From positions 1 through 64,000 of the forward strand of contig JACKPW010000027.1 of the NCBI GenBank assembly GCA_024233215.1: DNA of 64,000 bases, written 5' to 3'. Numbering within the stretch: position 1 is the stretch's first letter; each line of letters starts with the position of its first letter. The notes below the pieces were generated by a model. It was not told the DNA's origin, did not search any database, and was given only the letters and a program-made list of their open reading frames with translations. Below are positions 17,854-27,139 of this stretch, one piece after another. The position numbers and the translations under genes are program-made. The stretch comes from Verrucomicrobiales bacterium (GTDB lineage: Bacteria; Verrucomicrobiota; Verrucomicrobiia; Limisphaerales; J093).

Positions 17854-18574
17854 TCAGCGGACTTCAACGAGGGCCACACGGAAACCGACGTTGCCCCCCT
17901 TGAAGGATGATGGGGCAACCGCGTAACGAGCCGCAGAGCGGCAGTACTGCGCTTCGAAGTTCAAGGCCCCGCCGCGGAAAACCCGGTGGGCCCCCGACGC
18001 CGGTCCGGCAGGATCGGTGACGGTACTGCCGGGGTAGCTGTCGGCATACCTGTCGGAACACCACTCCCCCACGTTTCCATGCATGTCATAGAACCCCCAC
18101 GGATTGGGCAGCCGTGAGCCAACTCGCTGCGTCTGACCGCCGCTGTTCGCACACCAAACCAAGCACTGGTCCATCTCAGCGCAGAAGCTGCAGTTTGAGT
18201 TGTTGTTGCAGCCCAGCGCATCACCGAAGTTGAACCGCGTCGTCGTACCCGCCCGACACGCATACTCCCACTGCGCCTCGGTCGGCAACCGATACTCCCA
18301 GCCTTCCGACAGCCGTCCCGCTGTCCGTTCCCGCTGGGTCAACTCCTCGCAGTAGGCCGCGGCGTCCTCCCAAAGCACATTCTCCACCGGAAGATCGAGA
18401 TCTCCCTTGTACCATGAAGGATTCACCCCGCCTACCGCTTGATACTCCGCTTGGGTCCCCGCCATCGCGCAAGTGTCCTTGATAGGTGAAGGCGGTGCCT
18501 TGGGCCTCAGCTCCCGCCATTAGCGCCACGCCCAACAGCGCGGCAGTTGATCCGTGGATGTGTTTGGATTTCAT
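17854..18574 (-). pseudogene. Broken fusion: signal/FTYQG head plus truncated FGE (SUMF1) domain
   Basis: The start at 18574 overlaps the stop of the upstream gene (TGATG). It gives a signal peptide (MKSKHIHGSTAALLGVALMA) then QGTAFTYQGHLRDGG, the opening of a verrucomicrobial secreted-protein domain. Close to 18460 the sequence jumps, out of frame, into the middle of a formylglycine-generating-enzyme-like domain: TQAEYQAVGGVNPSWYKGDL, WEYRLPTEAQWEYACRAGTT, NPWGFYDMHGNVGEWCSDRY, RVFRGGALNFEAQYCRSAAR, GNVGFRVALVEVR. The first third of the FGE domain is absent. It looks like a deletion fusion that left the head and tail in different frames. An independent start at 18465 could still express the FGE tail, but without a signal peptide or a complete fold. 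Confidence 0.7.
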
Positions 18575-20670
18575 CACTGGTTTCCTTTGTTCGTGAGATT
18601 TGAGAGCAGTTGTTTGACTGCCTGAAGTTCCTTGCGCAACTCGGCGCTCTCGACATCCCGGCGTTTCAACTCCTCGGTCAGCTTCTGGTTCAGTCCTTGG
18701 ATGGCTGCTAGAGCCACGCCATCGGCGTCCACCGTGGCGATGTGCCTGTCATCCGGGCCGATGCCGAAAGCGGCATAGAAATCTTGCGCCATGGGGCCGA
18801 TGTGTCGCGTGCCTGCATCCGCCCGGTAATTCCATTCGCTTAACGGCAGCGCGGTGACTTTTGCCAGGACCTGCTCCGGATCGACGGGCTGGAAGTTCTC
18901 CTTGTCGTTTCGGTCGGATGTCGGGGTGAAGCTCAACGCGTAGACATTCATGTGGCTACCAGCTGCCGAATTCCAAAAACCCGCGTTCATGATCGACGCA
19001 TTCCGGCTCCCGATTTCGATGTCGCCGCCCGTGCCATCCCCCCCCATATAGGCCTGTTCATTGCCGCCCCCACTGACCTCCACGTAGGAAGTCTGGAAAC
19101 GCACACCTCCGGATGCACGCACGCTGAACTGATTGGCCAGAGTGGAAGCGAAGTCGGCGTTCTGGGAATCCGCCCAGACGAACGCCCCTGTGTGAGTGGC
19201 CTTGGCGCGATATCCGGCTGCGAAGGCGTAGTCACCACCGGCTGTGTTGTCATAACCTCCTGGGATGGTCGCATATTTGGCATCGTTCAAGATGTTGTGG
19301 TTCTTTCCCCCGCCAATCATGCTTACGTCCGCATTGGTGCCGACGTCGTTGTTCCAGCCCCCCGCGATGGTGGCATATCTCGAATTGGCAGCGATGCTGT
19401 TGTAATACCCCCCGCCGATGGTGCTGAAATCAGAATCCGTGCCGATGTCGTTGTGGTACCCTCCCGCGATCACGGTCAACGTTGAGTTGTCCGCGATGCT
19501 GTTGAGCTGCCCCCCCGCAATGCTTGCCCCAGGCGCATGCTCTGCGATGTTGTTGTCGGATCCGCCACCAATCGCGCTGAAGTCAGAATCGAGGCCAACC
19601 GTATTCGGACCTTGCTCCAGCCCACCACCGGCAATGACGGTTCCTTCGGTTCCGCCGGACACCGTGTTACCAGAATAGCCGCCCATGAAGTTCGGTACAC
19701 TCCCGCTCCGCGGGAACTCCAGTCGCAGACCGTGGGCATTGTTGACGCGTAGCTGCAAGGGCTGGTTGTCGGTCGTGCCGAGGAAGTTCACTTCGGGGGA
19801 TGTGCCGGCATTTCCCGTCCGCGACCAGGCGTCTGCCGATCCCGCGGGTCCCTCGGGGCCGACTGGACCCTCTGGGCCGGCTGGCCCGATCGGCCCTTGG
19901 GCCCCTTGTTGGCCCGGGGGGCCAGTTGCCCCCGTAGTGCCCTGGGGACCCTGCGAACCCGCGGGGCCAACCGGGCCCCGTGGGCCGATGGCACCGTCCT
20001 TGGCGAGAACCTGCCATTCGCTGGCGGCATCGAACAGATAGGCCGTCTCCGCAGTCGTGTTGTAGTAGGCATTGTTGAGTTTCGGGTTTGCCGGCGGGCC
20101 ACTCAACGCGCCCCGCCACGTGATTGAAACGCCATCAGCCCCCGGTACACCTTCCGGTCCGGTTGTTCCTGCTGGGCCAATCGATCCCTGAGGTCCGGCT
20201 GGGCCGGTCAAGCCAATGGGCCCCTGCGGACCCTGTACGCCAGCGTTCCCTTTGTCGCCTTTGTCTCCCTTCGGTCCGGTCGGCCCTGTGGGCCCCGGAT
20301 TGCCCTGGGGGCCTTGCGGTCCAACGTCGCCTTGGCCACCTTTAGGACCTTGTGCACCCTCCGGCCCCTGGGGACCGGGTTCTCCTTGGTCTCCCTTGGG
20401 TCCCGCCGGTGTCATCGCGTAAAGGGCGTAGGGCGTGCTGGCCAGCGGTTGCCGCGGGCTTAGCGGAGTAAAGGTGGCCTCCCCATTCGCTCGCACCGCC
20501 ACGCCGTCATGGGCTCGGAGCAGGTCCTCCACCAGACGTCGAACCACACCGTCAGCACCACAGTGCTGGTCGAGAAAGGCCTTGCGATCCCCCAACCGAG
20601 GCAGACGATGGGCTTGGGCAAACAACTCCCTGGCACGCGCCATGGTCTCACGTCTGGACGCCTCGCTCAT
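18574..20670 (-). CDS. Collagen-like protein with S74 chaperone tail and kinase-like head
   Basis: A 698-residue mosaic. Residues 1-55 (MSEASRRETMARARELFAQA, LGDRKAFLDQHCGADGVVRR, LLRAHDG) look like the N-terminus of the Ser/Thr kinases that follow ECF sigma genes in this group. Residues ~58-85 (FTPLSPRQPLASTPYALYA) are the end of the FTYQG-type secreted domain. Two collagen-like Gly-X-Y blocks follow (~88-175 and ~225-275), separated by a short globular insert. Then comes a repeat region of IAGGYHNDIG / IGGGYYNSIA units (~330-480), as in adhesin heads. The C-terminus SDRNDKENFQPVDPEQVLAK... HIGPMAQDFYAAFGIG is a peptidase S74 intramolecular chaperone, ending in a coiled coil. It has no signal peptide, although homologous proteins with this architecture have one, so the head appears to have been swapped. 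Confidence 0.85.
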   Translation of the reverse strand: MSEASRRETMARARELFAQAHRLPRLGDRKAFLDQHCGADGVVRRLVEDLLRAHDGVAVRANGEATFTPLSPRQPLASTPYALYAMTPAGPKGDQGEPGPQGPEGAQGPKGGQGDVGPQGPQGNPGPTGPTGPKGDKGDKGNAGVQGPQGPIGLTGPAGPQGSIGPAGTTGPEGVPGADGVSITWRGALSGPPANPKLNNAYYNTTAETAYLFDAASEWQVLAKDGAIGPRGPVGPAGSQGPQGTTGATGPPGQQGAQGPIGPAGPEGPVGPEGPAGSADAWSRTGNAGTSPEVNFLGTTDNQPLQLRVNNAHGLRLEFPRSGSVPNFMGGYSGNTVSGGTEGTVIAGGGLEQGPNTVGLDSDFSAIGGGSDNNIAEHAPGASIAGGQLNSIADNSTLTVIAGGYHNDIGTDSDFSTIGGGYYNSIAANSRYATIAGGWNNDVGTNADVSMIGGGKNHNILNDAKYATIPGGYDNTAGGDYAFAAGYRAKATHTGAFVWADSQNADFASTLANQFSVRASGGVRFQTSYVEVSGGGNEQAYMGGDGTGGDIEIGSRNASIMNAGFWNSAAGSHMNVYALSFTPTSDRNDKENFQPVDPEQVLAKVTALPLSEWNYRADAGTRHIGPMAQDFYAAFGIGPDDRHIATVDADGVALAAIQGLNQKLTEELKRRDVESAELRKELQAVKQLLSNLTNKGNQ

Positions 20671-20850
20671 CGTTTCATCGGGTGGGATTTGCGGTAGCTT
20701 AACCCCGGGTCCGCGACAGGCAATCGCAAAGCCTGATCACGCGTAGTAACCAGTGCCCTCGACTCCCGCCGACCGCCTCACTGGGAGGCCCAAGAGCCAA
20801 TGCGCCATCCACGCCCGGATTGCGCACACTTTTGCCTGTTTCTCAATCAC

Positions 20851-22179
20851 TCAGAGCCTATCTGGCGCGGCTTCCGAACGACGCAGCGCCAGCCAGAACA
20901 GTGCAATCAGCGGGAGGTCTGCCAGAAGCCCGAGCCCCCAGGTGAACCCCAGCCCGGCGAAGTATCCCCAGCGCTCCTGCAGAGGGTCGATCCACTGCGT
21001 TGGCACATGACCTGCCAGCACCACGCAGACCATCGCCCCCAGGATCAGGCTGTTTTCGCGACCGCTTCGACGCGTGCCCAGGGCGAGGGTTGCGACAAAG
21101 GCCACCCCGAACAGCACGCCGTGAGCCAAGGGGATCCAGCGTCCCTCCTTGAAGGCCGGATTGGTCTGTATCCACCAGAGATGTCCTGCCGATACTGCCA
21201 GGGCCAAGAGGGCGCAAAGCCAGCGGGCGACGCCACGGCCGGCCGGCCTTGATCGTTCCGGAGGTCTTGCCTGCACTGCCAGGAGGATCAGCCCGAACAT
21301 CGCCGCACTTGCCGCCGCCCTCACCGCCCTCACCTCCAGCATCCGTGCATGTGCAACGGCTTCCTCTCCGCTTCCGGCCAGGAACATCGAAGGCACCCGG
21401 AGTTCCGTGTGGACATGCCAACCCAGGGTTTGCACACACCCCATCGCGGCGGCGGCGAATGCGAGCCAGGCCACCGCCCCCAACTGCAACCGCCGATGCA
21501 GGGCGAGCACTGCCCCCCAATAGACACAAGCGATCATTGGCACCCCGAACACCACTCCCTGCCCTTCGGCGCCGGCCGCGTGATTCACCGCCCAGGACGT
21601 CCAGGTTCCCAGCAACAGACAAACCACATAGATCCCCGGGAGGTTGGGACGGCCCGCCGAATTCGCCCCGCCCTCGCGCGGCGAGCCCAACGCCGCCATG
21701 GTGAGGGCCCGGTGACAGTCCAGGGCCTGCGCCAGCCAGAAGACACCCATCAGCACGCGGACCCCCATAAGCCCTGTTCGAAACCACGGAATGAACCGGC
21801 TTTCATGTGCGGCCGAAAGCACTGCGCCAACCACCTGAAGCACCACCAGCAGCCCGGCCAGGTTGCGAAACTGCCGAAGCCAGGAGCCGGCATCACCGAA
21901 GCGTCGTTCATCCGCCATCGCCGCCAGCGGGCCGCCGCCCCAAATCAGGATGAACGCAACAGCGAACCCCGCGGACATGGCGACCATCAGCCAGGCGTCC
22001 GTGGCGAACCCGCCCCTCACGGGTCGGAAGCAGCTGATGAAGAACAGGCCGACACACCCGGCGGTGGCCAGGATGTATGCCCGGCGGACCACTCGACGCA
22101 TCAGGCGGACCAGGGTGGCTTCATCCAGCTGCATTGGCCCTGCTTCCGAAGAGGACTGGGACTGCCAGGCCGCGTTCAT
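20851..22179 (-). CDS. Polytopic membrane protein, unknown function
   Basis: A 442-residue integral membrane protein starting MNAAWQSQSSSEAGPM at 22179; the frame is open 18 codons further upstream. Around ten to twelve hydrophobic helices are visible, for example AYILATAGCVGLFFISCF, WLMVAMSAGFAVAFILIWGG, LAGLLVVLQVVGAVLSAA, AVAWLAFAAAAMGCVQTLGW, ARWLCALLALAVSAGHLWWI, GVLFGVAFVATLALG and ADLPLIALFWLALRRSEA. I see no transporter signature, catalytic motif or family hallmark. It is on the same strand as the efflux operon upstream but separated from it by about 500 bases, so it is probably a separate unit. The following 180 bases to 20670 hold no gene. Confidence 0.75.
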   Translation of the reverse strand: MNAAWQSQSSSEAGPMQLDEATLVRLMRRVVRRAYILATAGCVGLFFISCFRPVRGGFATDAWLMVAMSAGFAVAFILIWGGGPLAAMADERRFGDAGSWLRQFRNLAGLLVVLQVVGAVLSAAHESRFIPWFRTGLMGVRVLMGVFWLAQALDCHRALTMAALGSPREGGANSAGRPNLPGIYVVCLLLGTWTSWAVNHAAGAEGQGVVFGVPMIACVYWGAVLALHRRLQLGAVAWLAFAAAAMGCVQTLGWHVHTELRVPSMFLAGSGEEAVAHARMLEVRAVRAAASAAMFGLILLAVQARPPERSRPAGRGVARWLCALLALAVSAGHLWWIQTNPAFKEGRWIPLAHGVLFGVAFVATLALGTRRSGRENSLILGAMVCVVLAGHVPTQWIDPLQERWGYFAGLGFTWGLGLLADLPLIALFWLALRRSEAAPDRL

Positions 22180-22692
22180 GAGATTTCTGTCTTGCTGATT
22201 CGGACCCTGGCCAGTGCCGGACAACGCGAGCATTCCCAGGCCCTTCGTCTTACCTCGCCGCGGTCAGGTTGATTGCCTGTCGTTGCCCGTGCCGAGCGAC
22301 GTCCGCGGCTGCCGCGTGTCCGGCGACTGTCCATTCTCCTATGCGCGAATCGGAGGGAAAGTGCGCAGCATTTATCCAACAACGCTGGCCCCGACGCAAG
22401 CGAAGGCCCGATGGAGCCGGAAGGCTAACGCCGGTTTGGCACTGGATTGTGTCGTGTCTGGTACCACATCAGTCTTCACGACAGCCGGGCTGGTAGACGG
22501 CACGTCGGCACTCAGTCCAGTGGCGATCCGTCCGCGGCCCGCCGTGAAGTCAGCGGTTCATCGAAGATTTGGAGTGGGGCGAGACTCTCTTCTCCAGCTT
22601 GCTTCAATCTGTCCTTGGGAACCGTCACCTGGAGGTCCTGCAGGACGGGGGCCAGCCAGTGTGGCCGGTCGATGGGCGCCGCTTGGACGCGA
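22180..22692. other. 513-bp interval without a recognisable gene
   Basis: The interval lies between the membrane-protein gene and the end of the efflux operon, both on the minus strand. Short frames here are arginine-rich and look like GC artefacts. No inverted repeat stronger than background was noticed. It probably holds the membrane-protein promoter. Confidence 0.4.
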
Positions 22693-23412
22693 CTACGCAG
22701 CGACCCCGGACTCCGCGCGGAGTCTCCCGTCTTCCATTTCAAACGTGCGATCAAACGTGTCGAGTGCCCGGTGGTCATGCGTCACCACGACAACTCCGGC
22801 CCCACGTTCATGGGCAACCTTCGCAAAGAGTTCCATGACCTGACGACCTCGGTAACTGTCCAGGGCAGCGGTTGGTTCGTCCGCGAGAATGAGGTCCGGG
22901 TCGTTTCCCAGGGCGCGCGCCACGGCAACTCGCTGCTGTTGCCCCCCGGAAAGTGCCTCGGGCAGGTTGCCGGCGCGATCTGCCACACCGAGATAGTCCA
23001 GCAGTTCCAACGCCCGCCGACGGGCCTTTCGCGGCGGCACGTCGTTGATTTCCAGGGCGACCTGCACGTTCTGAAGCGCACTCAGGAAGGGAATCAGGTT
23101 TGCCTTCTGAAAAACGAATCCCAGGTGATGCCGACGAAAGGCCCGAAGGTCCACGAGGGATTGGGGACCCTCCTGAACCGGAACCCCACCAATGACAATG
23201 CGGCCGCTCGTTGGTGGGTTGATCAAGCCCATCGCCGTCAGGAGGGTGGATTTCCCCGCTCCGCTGGGCCCCAGCAGAGCGACCACCTCACCTCGCGCCA
23301 CCCGAAGATTCACCTGGCGCATCGCCACCACCTCGGTGTTGCCGCTGCCATAGACCTTGGTGAGGTCGGACACCTCGATCGCGGGAAACGAAGCCTGGAG
23401 CCTTTGCATCAC
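22693..23412 (-). CDS. ABC transporter ATP-binding protein (MacB/LolD type)
   Basis: A 239-residue nucleotide-binding subunit: Walker A GPSGAGKSTLLTAMG, Q-loop region GFVFQKANLIPFLSAL, signature LSGGQQQRVAVARAL, Walker B LILADEPTAALD, and the switch His in VVVVTHDHRALDTFD. Its length and the 'DSYRGRQVMELFAKVAHERG' helix are typical of the MacB/LolD/FtsE subfamily, which drives mechanotransmission rather than classical import. Its start overlaps the end of the permease gene by four bases (ATGA type), and it is last in a three-gene operon with a MacA-like adaptor. Together they would form a tripartite export pump or an envelope lipid/lipoprotein transporter; the cargo is unknown. Confidence 0.95.
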   Translation of the reverse strand: MMQRLQASFPAIEVSDLTKVYGSGNTEVVAMRQVNLRVARGEVVALLGPSGAGKSTLLTAMGLINPPTSGRIVIGGVPVQEGPQSLVDLRAFRRHHLGFVFQKANLIPFLSALQNVQVALEINDVPPRKARRRALELLDYLGVADRAGNLPEALSGGQQQRVAVARALGNDPDLILADEPTAALDSYRGRQVMELFAKVAHERGAGVVVVTHDHRALDTFDRTFEMEDGRLRAESGVAA

Positions 23413-24620
23413 GACAGCACCTTGTTGGGTTCGACGCGTGCGGCTTTCCAGATCCCCACCAAGCTGGCCAGCACCGAGATCAAGATCACCACCACCGCCA
23501 GGGTCCAGAGATCACCCGGAGTGATCAGCACCCGGCGTGGGAACCTTGGAAACACCCAGCCGCCCAGCAGCCAGGCAATGCCGAAGCCAAGTGCCCCCAG
23601 CAACAGCGCCTGCTGCAAAATGAGGCCAATGATCATCCGGTTGCGAGCCCCCATCAGCTTGAGCATGGCAATGTCATGAATCTTGTCGAGGGTCAGGGTG
23701 TAGAGGATCAGCGACATGATGATCGTCGAGATCACCACCAGCAGGATGCGGAACAGGCCGATCTGGCGCCGCGCCTTGTCGATCATTCCCCGCACCAGCA
23801 ACTGTTCCTGGGCATCCCGCGTATGCACCGAGACATCCGGCCAAGCCGCGATGACCTCCGCCACGGCCTGAGGATCGATTCCGGGCGCCACGGCGACCGT
23901 CACCGCGCTGACTTGCGGCGGGCCCAGCGCAGGGATGCCAGTGGCCAACCCCTTGCCTCGCTCCGCCAAGGCAGGTTGGGATTGTCCCACATCCTGCCCC
24001 AAGGCGCGGCCAAACCGGGCGGCCCGCTCCAGGCGGATCGATTCGCCGGAGGCATCAAACTGAACCGCCAACGCGTCGGAGACGGTGAAGAACGCGATTC
24101 CGTCGCCTCCGGACGACACCATGCCCTTGGTGAGACCCACGACGGTGTAGAAGTCCTTGCCCAACCGGACCTGTTCCCCCAAACCCAGACCAAGCGACGC
24201 GTCCGCAATCATCTCGTAATGCGCCTGGGCCAGGGGCCGTCCGGCCGCCAGCTTCGTCCACCCACCTTTGTCCTCCGGCCAGGACAGTCCATGCACCGTC
24301 ATTCGTAAAGGCTGGCCGTGATGCTCGCGTTGGACACTGTGGGACACAAAACTCCGGGCTCGCTCCACGCCGGGAACCGCCCGAACCCGGTCCTCCAAGT
24401 TGGCGGGCACCCGGGAGATCTCGGCGAAGGGGCCGCGAGTCCCGCGCTGCACCACCCAGAGGTCCGCGCCGATTCCATCGACCACCACCAAGGCATCGTC
24501 GATCATGCCCCGATAGATCCCGCTCATTCCCAGCACGATCATCAGGAGCAGACCGATCCCGATGGCGGTGAGTGCAAACCGGCCGAGGTTGTGCCGGATG
24601 TCCTGGGCAGCGAGGTTCAT
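23409..24620 (-). CDS. ABC transporter permease (FtsX/MacB family)
   Basis: A 403-residue permease with the MacB topology: one N-terminal helix (LGRFALTAIGIGLLLMIVLG), a large periplasmic domain of ~230 residues (GIGADLWVVQRGTRGPFAEI, HSVQREHHGQPLRMTVHG), then three C-terminal helices (IGLFRILLVVISTIIMSLIL, RMIIGLILQQALLLGALGFG, LWTLAVVVILISVLASLVGI). The LMGARNRMIIG cytoplasmic loop preceding the second C-terminal helix is the coupling-helix region of FtsX proteins. The ATPase is on a separate polypeptide, unlike E. coli MacB. Four-base overlaps with both neighbours indicate translational coupling. Confidence 0.92.
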   Translation of the reverse strand: MNLAAQDIRHNLGRFALTAIGIGLLLMIVLGMSGIYRGMIDDALVVVDGIGADLWVVQRGTRGPFAEISRVPANLEDRVRAVPGVERARSFVSHSVQREHHGQPLRMTVHGLSWPEDKGGWTKLAAGRPLAQAHYEMIADASLGLGLGEQVRLGKDFYTVVGLTKGMVSSGGDGIAFFTVSDALAVQFDASGESIRLERAARFGRALGQDVGQSQPALAERGKGLATGIPALGPPQVSAVTVAVAPGIDPQAVAEVIAAWPDVSVHTRDAQEQLLVRGMIDKARRQIGLFRILLVVISTIIMSLILYTLTLDKIHDIAMLKLMGARNRMIIGLILQQALLLGALGFGIAWLLGGWVFPRFPRRVLITPGDLWTLAVVVILISVLASLVGIWKAARVEPNKVLS

Positions 24621-25828
24621 GCTCCTCTCACCCGCTGACCATCCCGAAGCATCCCTCGGGCCCCGGGGACCGGCCGGACCACTGTCTCACCGGCTTCCAG
24701 GCCCTCCGCGACTTCCACCATCGACATCCCCTTCAGACCAAGCGTGATGGGCCGCCACTTTGCCCGGCCCTTGGCGTTAGTGAATACTCCAGGGCGGCGG
24801 TCACGCCAGACCACAAATCCACTGGGAATGAGCACAGCCGACTCATCGCTACGCGTCGCAATGTAGACCTCACCCCGCTGCCCAACAGCCCAGTTGGCAG
24901 GCAACTGCGCCACCCGGACATCCACGAGAAATTCCCGCGTCTCCCGGTCGGTATGCCGTCCCAGCCGCACCACCTCTCCACCGTAGGATTGATCCGGCTC
25001 GGAGCGGAATACCACTCTGGCTTTCTGCCCTGCCGCCAGCCGACTCATCGCGGTTTCATCCACCCAGGCTGAAAGCCACAGTTCATTGGTGGCGATCAAC
25101 TGCAGAACGGCGCTGGCCGGCACGACGACGTCCCCGGGATCCCGGTCCCGCCGTACCACCAAGCCGTTCAAGGGACTTTTCAACTCTGTGTCTGCCAGGC
25201 GGGCTTGGTGGTAGCGGAGCGTCCGCTCGGCGGTGACCTGCTGTTTTTCCGCCTCGATGATGCCGGCCTGGGCCCGGCTCATTTCCGCCTCAGCGACCCG
25301 CATCCCCTCCACCGCCTTGTCGAAATCCGATTCCGCGGCAACCTGAGCTTCCCGCAGATCCAACGCACGCTGGTGATCGAGTTGCGCCTGCTTGAGCACT
25401 GCCGCCGCCCGGTGTTCCTCGGCTCGCAGCCGTTCGACCGTGGCCTTGGCCGCTTCCAGCGCCGCTTCCGCCACCGCCACCTGCTCCCGCAAATCGGCAT
25501 CGTCCAACCGGGCCAACAACTGGTCCTCCACGACAGCGTCATTCTGGTCAACGAGCACCTCCACCAGCCGCCCTTGGATCTTTGGACTCACGGTTGTCTC
25601 AACCCGGGGCTCCAGCGTACCCGTCCCCATGACCTCCTCGACGATTGGCCCGCGGTGAGCCTTGTGCTCGGTGACCGGGACCGGGGAGAACTTCACTTTG
25701 TAGGCCACCGCAGCGACCAAGGCTGCGGCGACAATCCACTTCACCGCCTGGCCCAACCGGCGTCGGGAAGTCCATCCGGACCGGCCCTTCGGGCCGGCGT
25801 TTTCAGTCTGAGGATTCGTTGTCGGCAT
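24617..25828 (-). CDS. MacA/HlyD-family periplasmic adaptor
   Basis: A 403-residue membrane-fusion protein. I chose the ATG at 25828 (MPTTNPQTENAGPKG), which gives a basic N-terminus and one membrane anchor (AVKWIVAAALVAAVAYKVKF). The order is lipoyl half (GRLVEVLVDQNDAVVEDQLL), a long alpha-hairpin coiled coil from ~105 to ~210 (VAVAEAALEAAKATVERLRA ... ITEAEKQQVTAERTLRYHQA region), second lipoyl half (DTELKSPLNGLVVRRDRDPG), beta-barrel (WVDETAMSRLAAGQKARVVF) and membrane-proximal domain (KWRPITLGLKGMSMVEVAEG). First gene of the efflux operon, with a four-base overlap into the permease. It would link the inner-membrane ABC complex to an outer-membrane channel that is not encoded here. Confidence 0.92.
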   Translation of the reverse strand: MPTTNPQTENAGPKGRSGWTSRRRLGQAVKWIVAAALVAAVAYKVKFSPVPVTEHKAHRGPIVEEVMGTGTLEPRVETTVSPKIQGRLVEVLVDQNDAVVEDQLLARLDDADLREQVAVAEAALEAAKATVERLRAEEHRAAAVLKQAQLDHQRALDLREAQVAAESDFDKAVEGMRVAEAEMSRAQAGIIEAEKQQVTAERTLRYHQARLADTELKSPLNGLVVRRDRDPGDVVVPASAVLQLIATNELWLSAWVDETAMSRLAAGQKARVVFRSEPDQSYGGEVVRLGRHTDRETREFLVDVRVAQLPANWAVGQRGEVYIATRSDESAVLIPSGFVVWRDRRPGVFTNAKGRAKWRPITLGLKGMSMVEVAEGLEAGETVVRPVPGARGMLRDGQRVRGA

Positions 25829-26180
25829 GGCACATGCTACCACAAGGGCGGTCGCCACGGTGAGAGGGCTTTCGCACTGTGCGTCTTGCTTGGGTGAAAA
25901 TAGGGGAGACCGTCCGCGCATGCCAAGGCCGAAACCGATCTCGGGGATCCTCCTGCGTGGTCGCATGAGACGCCTCTGCGATGACAGCCTCATTGGGGGC
26001 CGGGCAATGCTGGACGGGAAGGGGCTGGTAACGGGGTTAAGGGCCCAACCGTTCCCTTGCTGAACCACCCCCCCCTTGCTACCACGCTGTCGCCGTTGCA
26101 CCTGGGTGGAGGCCCGCTGGCGTTAATGAGAATGCGAGCCACTGCTCGTCAGAGCACGAGCCAACACCTTTGTTACCAGT
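25829..26180. other. 352-bp interval before the cassette region
   Basis: The upstream region of the efflux operon on one side and the head of the recombinase remnant on the other. No gene or strong repeat seen. A promoter for the minus-strand operon is expected here but I cannot place it with confidence. Confidence 0.3.
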
Positions 26181-26189
26181 TCCCCACCT

Positions 26190-26467
26190 CATCCTCACGC
26201 GTGCCATTGGAGCTTGTCCAGCGCGTCACGGGCCACCGAACCGTGGCCGTAGTCCTGAAGCATTACTTCCGGGCCGGCCGGGAGGACTTCCGTCAGGCGA
26301 TCCTCCAGGCGATGCCGAAGATGCTGGGTGAAGGCAGCCGGAAGCCGGCCATCGAGGAGGTACGGGAGATCCTCCAAGGCATGACGGCGAAGACGTGCCG
26401 GAGGGATCGGGAGCGGGCGTTGGCGGTTCTGCAGGGCGGTCATGGGGAGGGTGCACTACACGCTTGA
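26190..26467 (+). pseudogene. Tyrosine recombinase C-terminal remnant (left edge of cassette array)
   Basis: The reading VPLELVQRVTGHRTVAVVLK, then HYFRAGREDFRQAILQAMPK, is the C-terminal end of a tyrosine site-specific recombinase. GH is the conserved box-II His and LKHYF carries the nucleophilic Tyr. Upstream, the sequence corresponding to the HxxR helix is degraded and frameshifted (FVT...VPLEL homology is broken), and the N-terminal core-binding domain and box-I Arg are absent. A 40-residue tail ends at 26467. The integron-integrase-specific insert cannot be assessed because that region is missing. It points into the cassette array that begins about 35 bases later. Confidence 0.75.
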
Positions 26468-26574
26468 AATGCTGGCGTAAGCTCTTTAGGGTCAACTCGT
26501 CATGAAGCCAATCCCGGAAGCCGGCGTTGTTGCTGGGCCGCACTCGGGTTGGCCCAATACCTGCTCTGCCTAAA

Positions 26575-27066
26575 GTGCATCTACACGCCCGCAAAGTTCT
26601 ACTCGTTGCCGGGGGACTCGTCTGCATCCCGCTCGTGTACGTTCCTTTCAGGCTAGTCGCACAAAAGTACAATATCGCCTTCAGAGGCTACATCGATGCC
26701 GCCGGAAACGCGCACCACGTCGATGACTTCGCTTACCCGTTGGCCACACTCACCTGGCCGCTCTTTGCGGTGCTTTGCGGTGCTTTGGCGCCATACCTTG
26801 CCAAGAGGATACGAACGCCTTGGCCCATTCTCTTGTGCGTCATGGCAACGGCTTTCGTCCTGACATACCTGACCCCATGGATAGATGAGCCGCTTGGCAT
26901 CGTTGGTGGTGGCTTGAGCGGCTTCGTGTCCTGGCCCAGCAACCAACCAGGTATGACCACCCCAAAGTTGTCGGCGATGCTGTGTCCTTTGCTTTTCTGG
27001 ATCAGCGCCCTGTTCAGCGTTCTCGCCGCGGCCAGACGCAACAGAAGAGAAAGCGAAAACACATAA
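26575..27066 (+). CDS. Cassette 1: hypothetical membrane protein
   Basis: A 163-residue membrane protein. I chose the GTG at 26575 (VHLHARKVLLVAGGLVCIPL) because a 23-codon leader (26502-26573, MKPIPEAGVVAGPHSGWP...) stops one base before it, matching the coupling seen in the rest of the array; the frame also has an upstream TTG at 26527. Four hydrophobic segments are visible: RKVLLVAGGLVCIPLVYVPF, PLATLTWPLFAVLCGALAPY, WPILLCVMATAFVLTYLTPW and LSAMLCPLLFWISALFSVLA. The stop TAA is followed by CAATGCGC. No family is recognised. It is the first gene of the array and lies just after the recombinase remnant. Confidence 0.6.
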   Translation: MHLHARKVLLVAGGLVCIPLVYVPFRLVAQKYNIAFRGYIDAAGNAHHVDDFAYPLATLTWPLFAVLCGALAPYLAKRIRTPWPILLCVMATAFVLTYLTPWIDEPLGIVGGGLSGFVSWPSNQPGMTTPKLSAMLCPLLFWISALFSVLAAARRNRRESENT

Positions 27067-27139
27067 CAATGCGCTCAGCCACTCATGCACTGCCGACACA
27101 GCTGAAACCCATGTGCCCGCTTGGCCGCGTGTCGAATCC

